Positions 34,985 through 47,611 of a DNA stretch of 64,000 nt are shown piece by piece. Made by a program: the position numbers and the translations under genes. This DNA is from Rhynchosporium graminicola (taxonomy: Eukaryota; Ascomycota; Leotiomycetes; Helotiales; Ploettnerulaceae), in the NCBI GenBank assembly GCA_900074885.1, contig FJUW01000004.1:2454578-2518577 (forward strand), in the 5' to 3' direction. Each line of letters starts with the position of its first letter. Position 1 is the stretch's first letter. The notes beneath the pieces were generated by a model. The model worked only from the letters and a program-made list of their open reading frames with translations, searched no databases and was not told the origin of the DNA.

Positions 34985-37900
34985 GCGTCGAAAGATGCCC
35001 GAACGTTGATGGATATTATACAAGGAAGGGACCTCCAGGGACTTCACCTGTTCCACTTTGGCAACTATACAATAATAGGAGACTACAGAACAGGTCAGTA
35101 TCAAAGATAAAATCTTATACTCCTCCGCCAGGTTCATTTTGGAGTTGCATCGGGCAATGTTCAATTATTGTTATCATAAAGATAAGCACATTCCACGAAA
35201 CACCTCATTCCTCTCCTTCTTCTTCTTCTTCTCCTTCTTCTCCTCTTTTTTCCACTTCCCTGTATCAGATACCAGAAGTCTTTTCCCCTCCACGTTCTGT
35301 ACACGTCTTACGTCTCAGAGATGGGTGTGTGCATCTGCATGTGTGTATGAGCCCAGGTGTAACTGGATGAAAGGGAGGGGCACCCAAGATATATACTGAA
35401 TCCGATATGAGGGCTTGGAGAGGTGAATGAAATCTGTACTCCAAATCTATTTCATGATCAATTGCTACCTTCACCGTTCAATCGATCTCTTGTGAATGCA
35501 TTCGTCGAATAAGCAACAAACAATCAACAAGACGATCCTGCTTCATCAAAGACTACGGTAGTAAACTCACACAAACTTCCACTATCCCTTCAATAACCCC
35601 AGTCTAAACTCATTCAAACTTACATAGCAAATCCCCGAGAACCTGCATTCCGAGACCTGCATCAATAACGGATCTTGCATGCCTAGGTATGCTGCAGGTC
35701 CTGATCCCATGCCTGATGTCTCACACCTTTCTCTCTTGTCGTCGCCTCCAAAGCCTAACCATCCAATCAACACCTATCGCAAACCGCTCTCAGCCCCAAC
35801 GCGGTAGTGCCTGGCTCGAGATAGGTTGAGTGGCTCGGGCTGAGTGTTACACAATCAGCTCAGCTATCTATGCTTGTGGTTTGGACTTGCTAGGTTTGAA
35901 TTTTCAGCATGGCATGGTATCGGTACTGTAAATTTCGCATTGACCAGTGATGAAAAAGCAATTGCCACGGGGTGATGGTGAATCATGATAGATTGCAAAG
36001 CTTCTAGCAGAAAAACAAGCACCTGTCAATCCCTAGGAAACAGAACACCCGCCAGATTTCAAGCTACACTAACTATTACTTACAAACATACCGGTACCAG
36101 TACTTTAAACTGACTTTCCCACTACCAATGCAAGTCACAGACACCAAGTCAAAAGTCAAAAGTCCTCCACTCCGTACATTACAGCTGCATGCTGTACAAC
36201 CACATGCGCACACGTCCCAGTTACAGAAGCTACGTACAGCTCGAGTCCCGAGATGCTTTAACCCAGTCAGCCCCTAACATGCACCGGGATAATGCCTAAG
36301 GGGTTGTCGAGTCTGAGACCGGAATTGACATAAGATCAGAGATTGAGATCTTTGTTTCCTCCTATCGATAACGCGGATGCTTCCGTGAGCTGACTATCGA
36401 TAATGGTGAAACAGAAACGTTCTGGGGGAGACTGGGCTAGCAGATTTCAGGTTAACGTTCGATTCGGTTTGATCGTTATCATGATCGATACAAGATCACA
36501 AGATTACTTCGAGCTTCTCTGCTACGCATCGACCCTATCCTTCAACTGATTTGGATAGCTCTCATATCTAATTTCTTTGTACAACACACAAACCACACTC
36601 TCTCCCGAAGGACCCACACCAATCAATTCCAAACAACAACAAGCATCATCCACCTTCCCACCCCCGACACCAACTCTCAAACTACTCCTCTCAAATCTTC
36701 CTCTAACCTTCTAGAACCCGTCTATCATACACTTCACCATCAAATTAACCTTTTCCATTCAGGCAAAATACCCGAATCCCACCTCTCCAAACACTCGCTC
36801 ACCCCTCCACGATCAAAACAAACCCAAAATTACATACATACCTTCTCCTCCCCGAAGTCCCGGCATCATGACGATCCGGCTGATGAACAATGCGACACGA
36901 AGCGACTGGAGATAACGCCGTCCCTGCAAAAGAAAGAAAAATATCATCTTCGGCGAAATATAAGCCTGCTAGGTACAACCGACAATCGCAACTCGGCTTT
37001 ATTATCATAATACGGTATATCTCTTAAATTATATAGAGTGATAATATTAGAGTCATGTAAGCTGTTGATGACTATACTATACGTCGTAATCTACAGAGGG
37101 GTTCATGATAAACGAGCTTGGAAAATCGCTCCGCCAGAGACGAATTTCCAAAAGCCTCGCTAGACTATATATTAGTATACTACCTATCATTAAGCAAAGT
37201 AGATAGATGAGAACCAATAAGATCGCGAGGGATAAGTACTTGGATGTGTTCAACAAGGGAAAAAAGAAGCGAGCCTGGTTCATATCAAAAGAGGAAAAAT
37301 CGATAAAGAAGGATTGGAGAGGGGTATCACAATCAAAGTACGAGGGCCAGCCGGGTTAAAACAACCGCAGATAGTTCCTTATATTCCAGATTACATAGCC
37401 GAATTTTGATCAAGATCCTACCTAAGAGACATACTTCATTATCCTAGAGGTAGAGAAAGAACCAACTACCTACGCACCTCGAAAGATACTTACAAGAAAC
37501 GCGAAGATACTCAAACGAGCAGATATCAGTAAATCACAATATTCCATACAGAATCCGTCTATCTCATTTACTATCATTAACCTCCCGAGAATTGGCGAGC
37601 GACTTGACTTCGCTTCGCTTAACGTGCATATAGATCTGTTTGCTTTTTCCCCTAGGCACCTACCTACCTACCTATACTTGCCATTCTGAGCTCGAAATCC
37701 TCGGCCCTGACAGCTTTGCATGGCGGCTAGAAATAACGATAGTAAGAGGGGTCTTCTTTTTTGTGTAAAGAAGTCGCGATCTTAGGTTTTATGAGAAGAA
37801 AATTAAACCCTCACGCGCTATGCTCAACAAAAGTCCTCGCTTGAAGGATACCTAGTAAAGAAATTCTCTGCAGATCTCGCTTGAAGGGGCGATTGTTAGT

Positions 37901-38405
37901 AACCCTCCGGAGATCGATAACTTTCCAGCGAAATTTGCCTCTGAGCAGCATCAGGGTACTTGAGGGGTGTAGTGCGGGATTTTGGTATCGAGACTGCGGG
38001 TTTATAAGCGGCTAGAATGCGATCTGGGCCCAGAGTTGTGTCGGGCCGGCTGCACTCGCGATGTGTTGTGTGCCAAGACATGTCGAAGTTCACTTCTTGA
38101 TATCTTTACTAGAATGAAGTGTAGAAGAGCAATTGTCAACCTACTAGCATTATCTCGAGGGACTTTATATTGAACGATAGAGGGAGCTGCATCGGTACAT
38201 CTGCTACGTAGGTAAAGAGCTGTCCAATCACACAAGCTCCTTGATTATCCGAACCACCCTGTCATATATCACACAATCCATCCGAGTACTCAACAGGTAC
38301 TCCCAAAACCCTATTCGCTAATTTCGTACCTCTGCAGACAGTTGTTACAAGCTACCGGAAGGTGTTTCTGTGCACCGCAGTGCTCTTCAAGCTCATACCC
38401 ATTTC

Positions 38406-40070
38406 TCAATTAATCCTGTTGGACCTATCCACTGCTACCCTACGCCTATCATGGCTCTTTCGTCTCCTCGGACCGGCAGAAAGATATCTGGAAGTCGCAG
38501 CACGGGCTGGATCTTTTCGTCGCTTTTTGGTGGGCCTATTCATTCCGGGGGTGCCTTCTTTCCAGGTAGTAGTAGAAGAGTTACTATGCCATGATTCAGC
38601 AGACTGGATACTTGAGCTTCGCTTTCGTTCTCGTTTTGTCGAATGCTTTTTGTCTGATATCTGGTGCTTTGTTTGTATCTTTCCATCTTTTGGCGAGGCG
38701 TATTTTGATTTAGGAGCAGGAACATCTTGTAAAGGTGTGGTATGCTTGCGAGATGTGGCCGGAGGATTTGACGGTTGTGAAGAATGAGTTGGATGTACAG
38801 AACTTCGTTGCGGTAGTTGATTTGACTGTGACGCGGTCGTTTCGCCTCTTCTCGCGATGTTGGCGACTGAGGGAAGAGGAGCCACCCAAGAATCTTCCAA
38901 CTCAGCAAAGGTTCCTTCATCCAAAACAAAGACATGGCTTCGATCTTGAATGTGCTTGCAGATTTTTTGTCGTCGCTGTGTCGATTCTTGTTGCCAGGCA
39001 TTTCGCAATCCGGAAACAGCGGGAGCAGTAGCAACTTCAAACCTTCCCAAATCTATCAGTGGATCTGCGGAACTCCAGAAAGGGTCTTCCCGGAGCTCAA
39101 GCTCTCCACCTTAAAGAGGATGTTGAAATCTGCTCTCCTTTCCATACTTCTTGCCCACAGCCGGACGGGGTGTAAGGGGTAGGTGCATCTCAACACTGTA
39201 TTCAAGTCGACCGTCTGCGTCAAGTCTGTGAATCTCTCTGAAGTCACGGAAGTCTTCCACAGGACAGAGGCCAGTTCTACATTCGCGCAAATAGTACCAC
39301 TCATTATCTGCGAACATGTCGCGATGAGGACATGTCGTTAGTCGGTGGTATAAGGAGTTGCAGTGCACGCAGCCACGCAGGTATCCTTCAGGTGTATTTG
39401 GGTTTGGGTGGTGCTTCAGCTGGTGCACAAGTGAACCGCATTGACGGCAAAGTTTTTGTGGATCTGACTGAGGAGGTTGAGTCACCTGTACTTGGACCGA
39501 AATTAGTTCGCGACTTAGAGATTGATCGGACAGTCCTTGCTGCGGAGATACTGCGGCACCTTCATGTCTGGTCACCGCTGGTGGCGCCCATTGTAGCTCA
39601 TTTGGTGGTGGAGGGCTTGTCCTTGCATAGGAGGGCCAAGTTTGGGACAGCACAGTATCTTCTGGTAACGGTGGATCTGAATTGAACCTACGTGTATGCT
39701 GGCTCTGTCTGAAGTCCCATGGTACTCCCACCATCTGTCGATCACTCATCGCCATCACTGGTTGTAGAATCTTGTTAAATTCTAAGTTTGATGTATATTT
39801 GGCTTCTTGCATCTGGTAGATGCGACTGATAGCTTCACCTTTGGATGGATGCTGCAGTTGGACCTGATACATCCCCGCAAGGATATTTGTCTCCTTGGTA
39901 AGTTTGTGGAGGAGTTTATCGAAATCTGAAAGGCTGATCGTGGAAGGTTGCCGTATTGTGACAGTGCCTTCCTTCGCATTGTCGTGGCTGCCCTCACTTT
40001 TGATGACACTCCGCTCCGCAGCTGGTGCAGGACAGCAGGGGAAGATGAGGTTTGCAGACGATCGTTGCAT
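38406..40070 (-). pseudogene. Zinc-knuckle protein gene interrupted by one in-frame TAA
   Basis: One minus-strand frame runs from the ATG at 40070 to a stop at 38406, about 555 codons, with a single TAA at 39113-39111. The first part (319 residues) is Pro/Gln-rich, then has two knuckle-like units, C-R-Q-C-G-S-L-V-H and a perfect C-x2-C-x4-H-x4-C in C-V-H-C-N-S-L-Y-H-R-L-T-T-C, and a conserved-looking stretch rich in Cys and aromatic residues. After the TAA the frame continues sensibly (E-L-E-L-R-E-D-P-F-W-S-S-A-D-P-L), then becomes basic and Ser-rich with K-K-R-R-K clusters. No intron with GT-AG ends removes the stop in phase. A C-to-T change of CAA to TAA would explain it, which fits RIP or ordinary decay. 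The alternative is a real 319-residue protein with a relic tail. The family is unknown to me. Confidence 0.55.
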
Positions 40071-43000
40071 CTTGTATGACACGTTTTTTGGCCGTGTTCA
40101 ATTTTCGAGGTTAGATTCTTCGAAGATGATGTTGAGGATGAAGTCGACGCATCTTGGGTGGAAATCTATTTGGCGACCTCAATGTTGACATTCGTCGCTT
40201 CTCAAAGCCTCACGTGATCACGACATACACAGTTCCCATCCTTCGAGTTGAGGTTTCTGAACCATTGCTTTGTTCTACTTGAGGCTGTAACTAAGGAGCA
40301 ACTTCTTGTTGCCGTGGTTTTCCTTTGAGATTACAGCTCATCAAAAACCGTGATGCTTCATCTCTGGCTTAATTAGTGAGGAAAAGGTGCTGCAGCCTGC
40401 AAATCACTATGGCAAAATGAAAAATGAGGAGGAGAAAACGTCTTCAATACTTCTATTGGAGTAAATCCACAGCCTGAATAGTCTAGGAAACCTTATGATA
40501 GTCTGTTCAGAAGCAACAAGAAGTGGACATATGACGAATTGCATTCGTAGCAATCTTCAGTCTTGGAGGAAGGCATAACTATGTTCACTTTTAGCCTTAC
40601 ACGCACTTTAGCATACATCCTTTGGAATTTCCATGCGTGTTTCCAATAAAATCTATCGATATGTTTCATGTATCAAATGATACAATCTTTACACGAGGCT
40701 GGGCAAATTCGTCTTCGGTGTACGAGAAATGGCCAGGTGTATGTAAGTTAACTGACAAGTGTATTTGCAAGGGTCGTCGGTAACAAAGTCATAAAAGTAT
40801 CGCAGGACGATACTCGAAGTAGCATAATAAAGTCACCTCATTTCTGAAATGGTAAATGAATTTACCTGACTTTGAAAGACAACTTCTGCAGCCTATTTTC
40901 AGATGCCCTGGGCTGGATTCCTGCGAATCGGATAATCCAAATGCTCCATGTTACACCATAATTCAAGTCTCATATCTCTCACTACGGTGAACCCAGCCAC
41001 AGAGCCATATCGTGGTGACTGGAACTACGATGCACCCTCTATAACGGTCAACGTTGCTCGGCATGCAATTGGGCCTGACAGTTCCTTGTGCTCACGATGC
41101 CAGACCTTTTGCATTCAAGCATTTGATAGGTAAAATTAGAGACGGAAGACTTATCTGCTTACAGATGTCAAAGCAGCCGCGGGTGAAGGATGTCGATTAT
41201 GCACTTTATTACTTGATGCCGTGAAAGACATTGAGAAGCTTGAATACTTTTACAGTAACGCTTTTGTTGGCAGAACTGAGCTGAAGCCCGATCTTTATGT
41301 GCATATGAGGATATCGATAGTCATAAGGGTGGCAGAACAAATATCTCTTCTGCTTTGGGAGAAAGTTGCCTCCTCATTGAGCTTGAAGACTGGAAATCTC
41401 GCCTGTTTCGCGCTTCTTGAATGTGCCTCCTGTGCCTAGCCAATAAGGTACAATGAACATCGTTCTCCCATGGTTCTAGATGTAGTATATTGAAGTGTCC
41501 GAGAAAGGATGCACGAATCTGATGCTTCAATGTATAGAGTGGTAGTAACAGCTTTCCTAATGGCAAACTGAGACTTTTCTTGAGCGTTCTAGACCAAATT
41601 AGCACTTTGATTTAAGTGACTAAATTCATTTTAAGACAAATACTTGTGACATACGGAGAAGGTGCTCTATCTAACCTTGTGTTCTCGATCCTCGTGAATC
41701 TATATTGGAAGTCCGATCAAAAGTATCGTAACGTATCCAGATAAAGTAAGGGGGTATTTTGGACTCGAAAATCAAGAATGTGGGCCGGCATGGCTTTCCG
41801 ACCTGTACTGGGAAAGAGCTATTATTGGACAACACAGAGGTATCGCTATGTTTGTTATGATCGCGTTATTCTGCTCACTCAGTACTTCCAACCGTACATT
41901 TACTGAGATGTGAGGCTCCTCTGGTGATATCATAATTTCTCCTTCAGTAGATCTCTGAACTGGAAATGATTCCTTGTCCCTTCGTCTCTGCGCTTCGTAT
42001 GCCCGAGAAAGATATCCCTGAGAAAGAGATTGACCTAAGAACGGGGCCGGCGCATGGTGCGAACGGCTCGCTCAGATGGTCAATCACGGCCATGCCACGT
42101 TTGAGTGTCGGCTCAAAACCTTCATTACTCTCTTCAATGAACAGGAAGAATTTTCAAGCCATCTACCACACAAGTTCTGCGAGCGGCACCAAAGACACAT
42201 TCGCCAGGATAGAGGGCAAAATACCCGCGTAAAAAATAGTATCGTTTTTGAAAGCCATTTCTAGCGCCCAAACATGAGCGACAGCATTTAGCAGCGTAGT
42301 CAGAACTACACTCCCACGAATTCCCCACCTATAGTCCCATCCAGGTCGCTTGAATTGCAGAAAAGCGGCTGGGTCTCTAAACGGAAACACACAGGTAAGC
42401 CTCGCTGCTACGGACGGCGAAAACGTGGTTAAATCTTGTAAGGTGGATGGGGCATGAGGCGTAGATTATTGCCAGAATTGTTTCCCGAAGTTTGGAGTCA
42501 AGTGGAAGGGTACACATCGAGGCCAATAACGTGGCGGAACCATTGCAGTTTATGGGCGTATATTAGACGGAAGTTGCGAGTGCTTAGACTGCCGAATGAG
42601 AAAGTCCCCGTTGACGGATTAAAGGCACTCATTTCATCGGATAAACCGGAAAATGGAATGAAATGAGACCTTTATCGCGTCGTTACGATATCTGATGGGC
42701 GGAGGTTGAAACACAGTCCCTAAGCCACTCACGTGATAATGTAATTTTACAATGCCGGGAGCTAAGCTGACTCAACACCAAGCTTGAAATATTATCTTAG
42801 TACAGTCATCAAGAATGCAAGTGATTTCAAGTGGAGCTATATATAATGAAATTTTGATTCTTATGTCTTCAGCATCGATCCGCCACTCTGGAATCACATT
42901 CATCTTACTCTCTAATTTAAGTACACTGAATGCGGATCTTGCGTTCCCTAATTCCTGTTGTTAGCCTTATTAATTATATGCAAACTCCACTTTACGAGCT

Positions 43001-44456
43001 TGCGATCTTCGTTTAGACTATCAAAAGGTAGATGAACAATAGTGAACAAGTGCTCTGATCGATTCCAATGCAATAACGAAACTTTGGAGCTTAGAAATAG
43101 AAGACCTGGTTTGGAAGCTGCTAAAGCTAAGCGAGTTTCAGTCAACAACCCACAACTACAATTTTTGATCGGCTTTATCCACTCATCTATGATACATGCG
43201 GAAAATTTTGGTTAATTCTATACTATCCCGGTACTACGCCGTACTTTGGGAACACCTCAAAACTGATAACTGAGATGGTCGATCGATCACAAGACCCCTG
43301 TGTAATCTAGCTTCTTGACTCTTCTTTTGGAATCTTATCCTTTGGAGCCGAGTGATTGTTATATTCCGAAAAATTATACCTAGCTTACAAATGCGTACTA
43401 TTCTATATCATCGTTTTATCTTTTCCCATCAGCCTCTTCACGCGGGCACACTCAGCTCTTCGTTATGATATGCGTGGAGGCCGATCGCTCAAATAATGAG
43501 GACTCATTAGTCTCCACAAACCAGCAAAACAGACGGATTGACTTAACCAAGCGTCATACTTCAATGCCGAAGTTGTAGGAATTTCCGTGCACTCTATTAT
43601 TTGCTGGACGAAGCCCACATGAAGCCTCAGAATGCTGCATCATACCTACAAATCTGAGGCGACTTCTCTGCTGGTAGAAAGGGTGTCTGGAAATCATTGA
43701 CTGACTCTTCAGACTGCATTATTCGCTCCTTTCGAAGAAGCTCGAATTGGTGGAGCGAAAATGACTAGAGGGAGTAAAGTAAAGACAAGTGCTTATACAT
43801 CTGCGTACACTACTCGTGTTATGATATATCCCGGTAGCCATTTTGAATGCCAGACATACACAGCATTGATAATAAGAAAAGCGACAGTCACAATAGTGCA
43901 TACCATACACCTGATTCTTACAGATCCTTTACTCTCCTTAAAGTCTTCTAAATCGACAATCTGAATATCGCCGTCAATCATCAAAAGCTCAACTCCTCCG
44001 ATCATTAACTTCCGGGCCTCACTGCAATCCACTCTTCTGGCTACTGTTTCGTGTATCTGCCTCCAAAAGCATTTAGCTCGCCTGGGTACTGAGCGTAGCA
44101 GAAAAAGCTATAAGTTCCCCCCCTCTCTATCATGATTGACAGAACCATCAGAGAACATTAGAAACTCGCACGTCATGATGCGCTTCCCCAACTCGGCTTT
44201 CTGTGTTACTGTCTTATGCGACTCCAATAAGGTTTACAGAATACGATCTTGACACAGTCTTACTTCTTTCCGAGACAGGGCCCGCACTTCAATCGTGGCT
44301 CGTATGTCCGCCTAAGTAGGCAGGATCCAAGAGTATCGTCACGACCCCTCGTCCCATTATCAATCTCAAGACTCACTATCAATCCTGTATTTCGGACTAT
44401 TCACTCCCACGTCTTTAAATGTCTTTTGGCTTGAGCTACATGTGTAGACCTTCACT

Positions 44457-44483
44457 CATCCATCCATCCATCCATCCATCCAT
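44457..44483. repeat. (CATC)n tetranucleotide repeat
   Basis: Six full CATC units and a partial one, in a pyrimidine-rich stretch. Confidence 0.85.
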
Positions 44484-44651
44484 GCTCCTTTATATGCGTA
44501 CCATATAACATACACACGCGGTACCTCCCTCCCCCCTCCCTCCTTCCATCTTACTCATACAACCTACTTCTGAATTCTGAACATCAGTCCCTGCTGTAGC
44601 AGACTCATAGATATCGATCAGAGATACATACTGATCTGTGTACTGATATTG

Positions 44652-44658
<7 letters not shown>

Positions 44659-44686
<28 letters not shown>
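44659..44686. repeat. (CA)n dinucleotide repeat
   Basis: Fourteen CA units, interrupted only after 44686; alternating purine-pyrimidine sequence that could form Z-DNA. A second, weaker CA-rich tract lies near 44845-44875. Confidence 0.85.
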
Positions 44687-44693
<7 letters not shown>

Positions 44694-45342
44694 AGACAGA
44701 TCTTCCCACTACCCTCTCGAAATACGCTAGCTCTAGCTTCATTAAAGCCTCAAACTCAAAGTCGTACCTAAAGAAGCGAGCCCCATAGTTTCAGATCTAG
44801 TAGTCTATGCCATTTATACATGATATACAATACACAAAACTTATCTACACCTACACACATACACACACAAACACCAAGCTAACCTACATCCCAGCCCCCT
44901 TCCCCATCCACCTGCAACTCCCCCTCCCCCTACCCCGTAATCCTAAGACGAAGCAACCAATACCCGCTGCATTCCAAACTCCAACCTATTCAAAGGTATC
45001 TAGGTTTGAGAATCGTCCGGATAGGTAAGATAGTACATCCTATCATCTGCATACTCGCCTATCCTGATCCTCTGCAATTCCTTCCTTCCGATTTCTTCCC
45101 CAGCGCAGCCCAGAGTACGGGAATCGTGAGATAGTCAGCAGATAAGACACACACATCAGAAGCCAATATGCCTAGATGCGCGTCGCCCTCGGGAGGTCTG
45201 GAAAGCATCCATTCATCGAGTCGTCTCTTCTGCTCAGGCTCCGTCTTTGAGACCATTCGCCCGCTTTCATCGAGAAACGCCGCCGAGCCATCTATTTTTC
45301 TGGCTTCCCGTCCAATTCATTCGTCATGGATAATGTGTGCAA

Positions 45343-46654
45343 TCATTCATCGACGGCCAAACAAACAGCCGTGGCATACTGCCCATCATGGGAGATACTG
45401 ATCCTGACCTCCCTGCCCACTCTAGCTTTCTCCATCTCCATTTGCCTCTCCGTGGTCTTCGAAACCAACCTCTCATTCTCTTGCTCCCCCTCCACTATCG
45501 CCTGCGCCTCCTCATCTGCACTCCCGACTCGATCTTTATTCCTAAGCCGGTCCCTATCTCCTTCCTTTCTAAAGGTTCCCATCCGTAGGACCAAGTGTCC
45601 CCGCTCTCTATCTATTCTCTCTCTCCTCTCTCGTGCTTCCAATTCCTTCACCCATTCCTTTAATTGCGCCTCTTTGCTGAGCACCTTCTTCGCAGACTTT
45701 TTCATTTCCATCTCTCTCGACCCTTCTTTCTCGTTCTCCTTCTCTTTCTCCAGCTTTCTCTGTTTTCCCCTCTCCTTCATTTCCTCCTTCTTTGCCTCCC
45801 CCTCCTTCTTCTCACTTTTCTGCTCCTCAGCCTCTCGTCTAAGTTCTTCCTGGCCTAACACGATCGCTACAGGCGCTACACTCCCTTCCACGCCTTCTTT
45901 CGGAGGGGGTTTGAGGATGAGTATTGAATGGTACGTCAGTCGTCTAGAAGTATATGCTTTCATGGTTGCTTCTTTGGCTGCGAATCTAGATAGTAAGGCA
46001 TTTGTAAGCAAGTGATAGCCTTGAGTGGACAATATGCATAAATGACATACACACAAGCCTATTTACTGTAGAAATGCAGAAGGTCGTTGTAAAGAAGAGG
46101 CAGGAGAGACAAATTTCCAGGGTAAGAAAGGAAAAGAGTACATACCGCCCAGCTAACCACCTCGCAGCCACTCTCAGCGCCCGATCAGTTCTCTCCATCT
46201 CCCGCTCAATTTCCTCTGCATTCTGCTTAGGCCATACTTTCCCCAGCTTAGCATCCTCATCCGCGTTCTGATCATGATCCTCATCATAATCATGGTGGCG
46301 AGCCACCATCGATTGTATCATTTCCGCTCTTTGTGGAACAGCAGCAGAAGGAGAATCACAAGAGAGAACAGGAGGCTTGCACATCTCCTTCCAATCGCTC
46401 GTGCGCGTTGCTGTCTTCCAATCCGTATCCATCAAGTCCTTGCTCTTTCTCCCGCTAAAAAAATTCCATTGTGCTATCACTCTATCCATACCTCGCTTCC
46501 CCATCTCGTCTATCTCCTCCTTCCTGAGGATCTTTTTGACGAATACGCTTGCATGACGTCCTTGGAGGATAGACAGGATCCGATCGATTTGGCAGATATC
46601 GGTCCCGATTCGCATGGGAGACGGAAATGGGATGTAGGGTGGTAGAGGCGGCAT
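45343..46654 (-). CDS. Holo-[acyl-carrier-protein] synthase (Ppt2/AcpS type) with charged insertion
   Basis: Exons 46146-46654 and 45343-45985 give 383 residues. AcpS-type enzymes move the phosphopantetheine arm of CoA onto a carrier-protein serine; the fungal Ppt2 enzyme serves mitochondrial ACP. The start motif R-I-G-T-D-I-C-Q-I-D-R-I carries the Mg-binding Asp, the splice junction rebuilds R-F-A-A-K-E-A with the catalytic Glu and Lys, and the C-terminus has the family end V-R-I-S-I-S-H-D-G-Q-Y-A-T-A-V. Yeast Ppt2 has about 173 residues. The extra length here comes from an acidic linker around residues 85-160 and a ~150-residue Glu/Lys/Arg-rich coiled-coil-like block (about 205-355) inserted just before the last strand. 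No clear mitochondrial presequence is seen at the Pro-rich N-terminus. All catalytic landmarks are intact. Confidence 0.88.
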
Positions 46655-47611
46655 TGTCGTTGGGGGTTCCGAGTTGGATTTGGTAGGGTTTAGAAGCTGC
46701 TGTTTTGCCTATCGCCGCGCATACAGTTGGACCAAAGTGCTATATTCTGCTCTTAACGCGTTCAGTAATTCTTCTGGCTCCTGGCCTCTTCAATCTCAGT
46801 CTTCTCCTTTGTCTTCCAAGATATCCCCTCGATCCTTCCCTCCCCTTCCCAAAGATATCCCTTAGTCCCAAACCCATCCGAAGTAGACAATCGAAGCCCC
46901 CTTCCAATGGCAGAGGTATAGCTGCGTCCTAGTATATTGGGTCTGGGCTCAAACAAGTTCTATGGAAGCTATATTGGAAGTGGAGGGTCATGAGCGTCGC
47001 AACAACAAAAGAATATTCATGTGATATTCAGGTTGACGCGCTCGAATCTGGTAAAAACTTTATGGAGCTTGGGCCCTGCGGCCGCCTGGACTTAAGCCTT
47101 TTAGGGCTCAGGGGTTACGGGAATGCTAATTTGATCTGATGGGAAATGTGGGGTACCCTGGAAAAGATCTGCGAGGCCCGAACCAGTAGGGAAGAGCACC
47201 GGAAGCTTCACTCTGAGTGCAGAATCATAGAGATACTACATCTTATATCGATCGTCGTCAAGAAACCTGAGTGAACACGGCTGGAACCTGTTTGTCAGGT
47301 AAATCAAATCGACTTCTTTCAGCTACAATCATGATCTGTCCCATGCAAGATTCAGCAATTCAACGAACCTCATGCCAGTACAAAGCTGCGAAAACATGCC
47401 GGAAAATAACCACCGCCCAATTTCCCTCTCCCACACTTAAAGAGTTCGCGAAGTTATCGTCAATAAGATTAGCAGTCGTGCCCCCTTGCTGGCAATTAAA
47501 GTACAAAAGTCAGAGAATCACAAGCTCTGATAGCATCTCCGACTTCAAGGCCGCAATACATCCTGTCGCCCTTCCCATCGTCTTCTCACGCGTGTGCTGA
47601 TCTGCTTCGAT
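46655..47611. other. Intergenic region
   Basis: About 1 kb between the holo-ACP synthase start and the 3' end of the DUF1774 gene. No coding fragment or repeat is recognised. Confidence 0.45.

Larger units (their letters stand above)
33880..38405. other. Gene-poor region with simple repeats
   Basis: About 4.5 kb, containing the BEM1 promoter at its left end and simple repeats at 34480-34514, about 34575-34595 and 34955-34984, plus a (TTC)-rich block near 35217-35240. From about 36900 the sequence becomes AT-rich. Short frames on both strands show no recognised domains. A long BEM1 5' UTR or non-coding transcripts are possible but not visible. Confidence 0.4.
40071..45342. other. Gene-poor, AT-rich region
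   Basis: About 5.3 kb. Small minus-strand frames at 42163-42390 and 43793-44032 encode hydrophobic segments (for example a stretch around L-L-N-A-V-A-H-V-W-A-L and C-T-I-V-T-V-A-F-L-I-I-N) that could be relics of membrane-protein genes, but I cannot name a family. Simple repeats occur at 44457-44483 and 44659-44686. Base composition and scattered stops suggest old decayed sequence. Confidence 0.4.

Noticed and set aside
38540..39040. 166-codon minus-strand frame overlapping the zinc-knuckle gene tail
   Set aside because: Shifted-frame shadow; the other frame is continuous with the upstream coding sequence.
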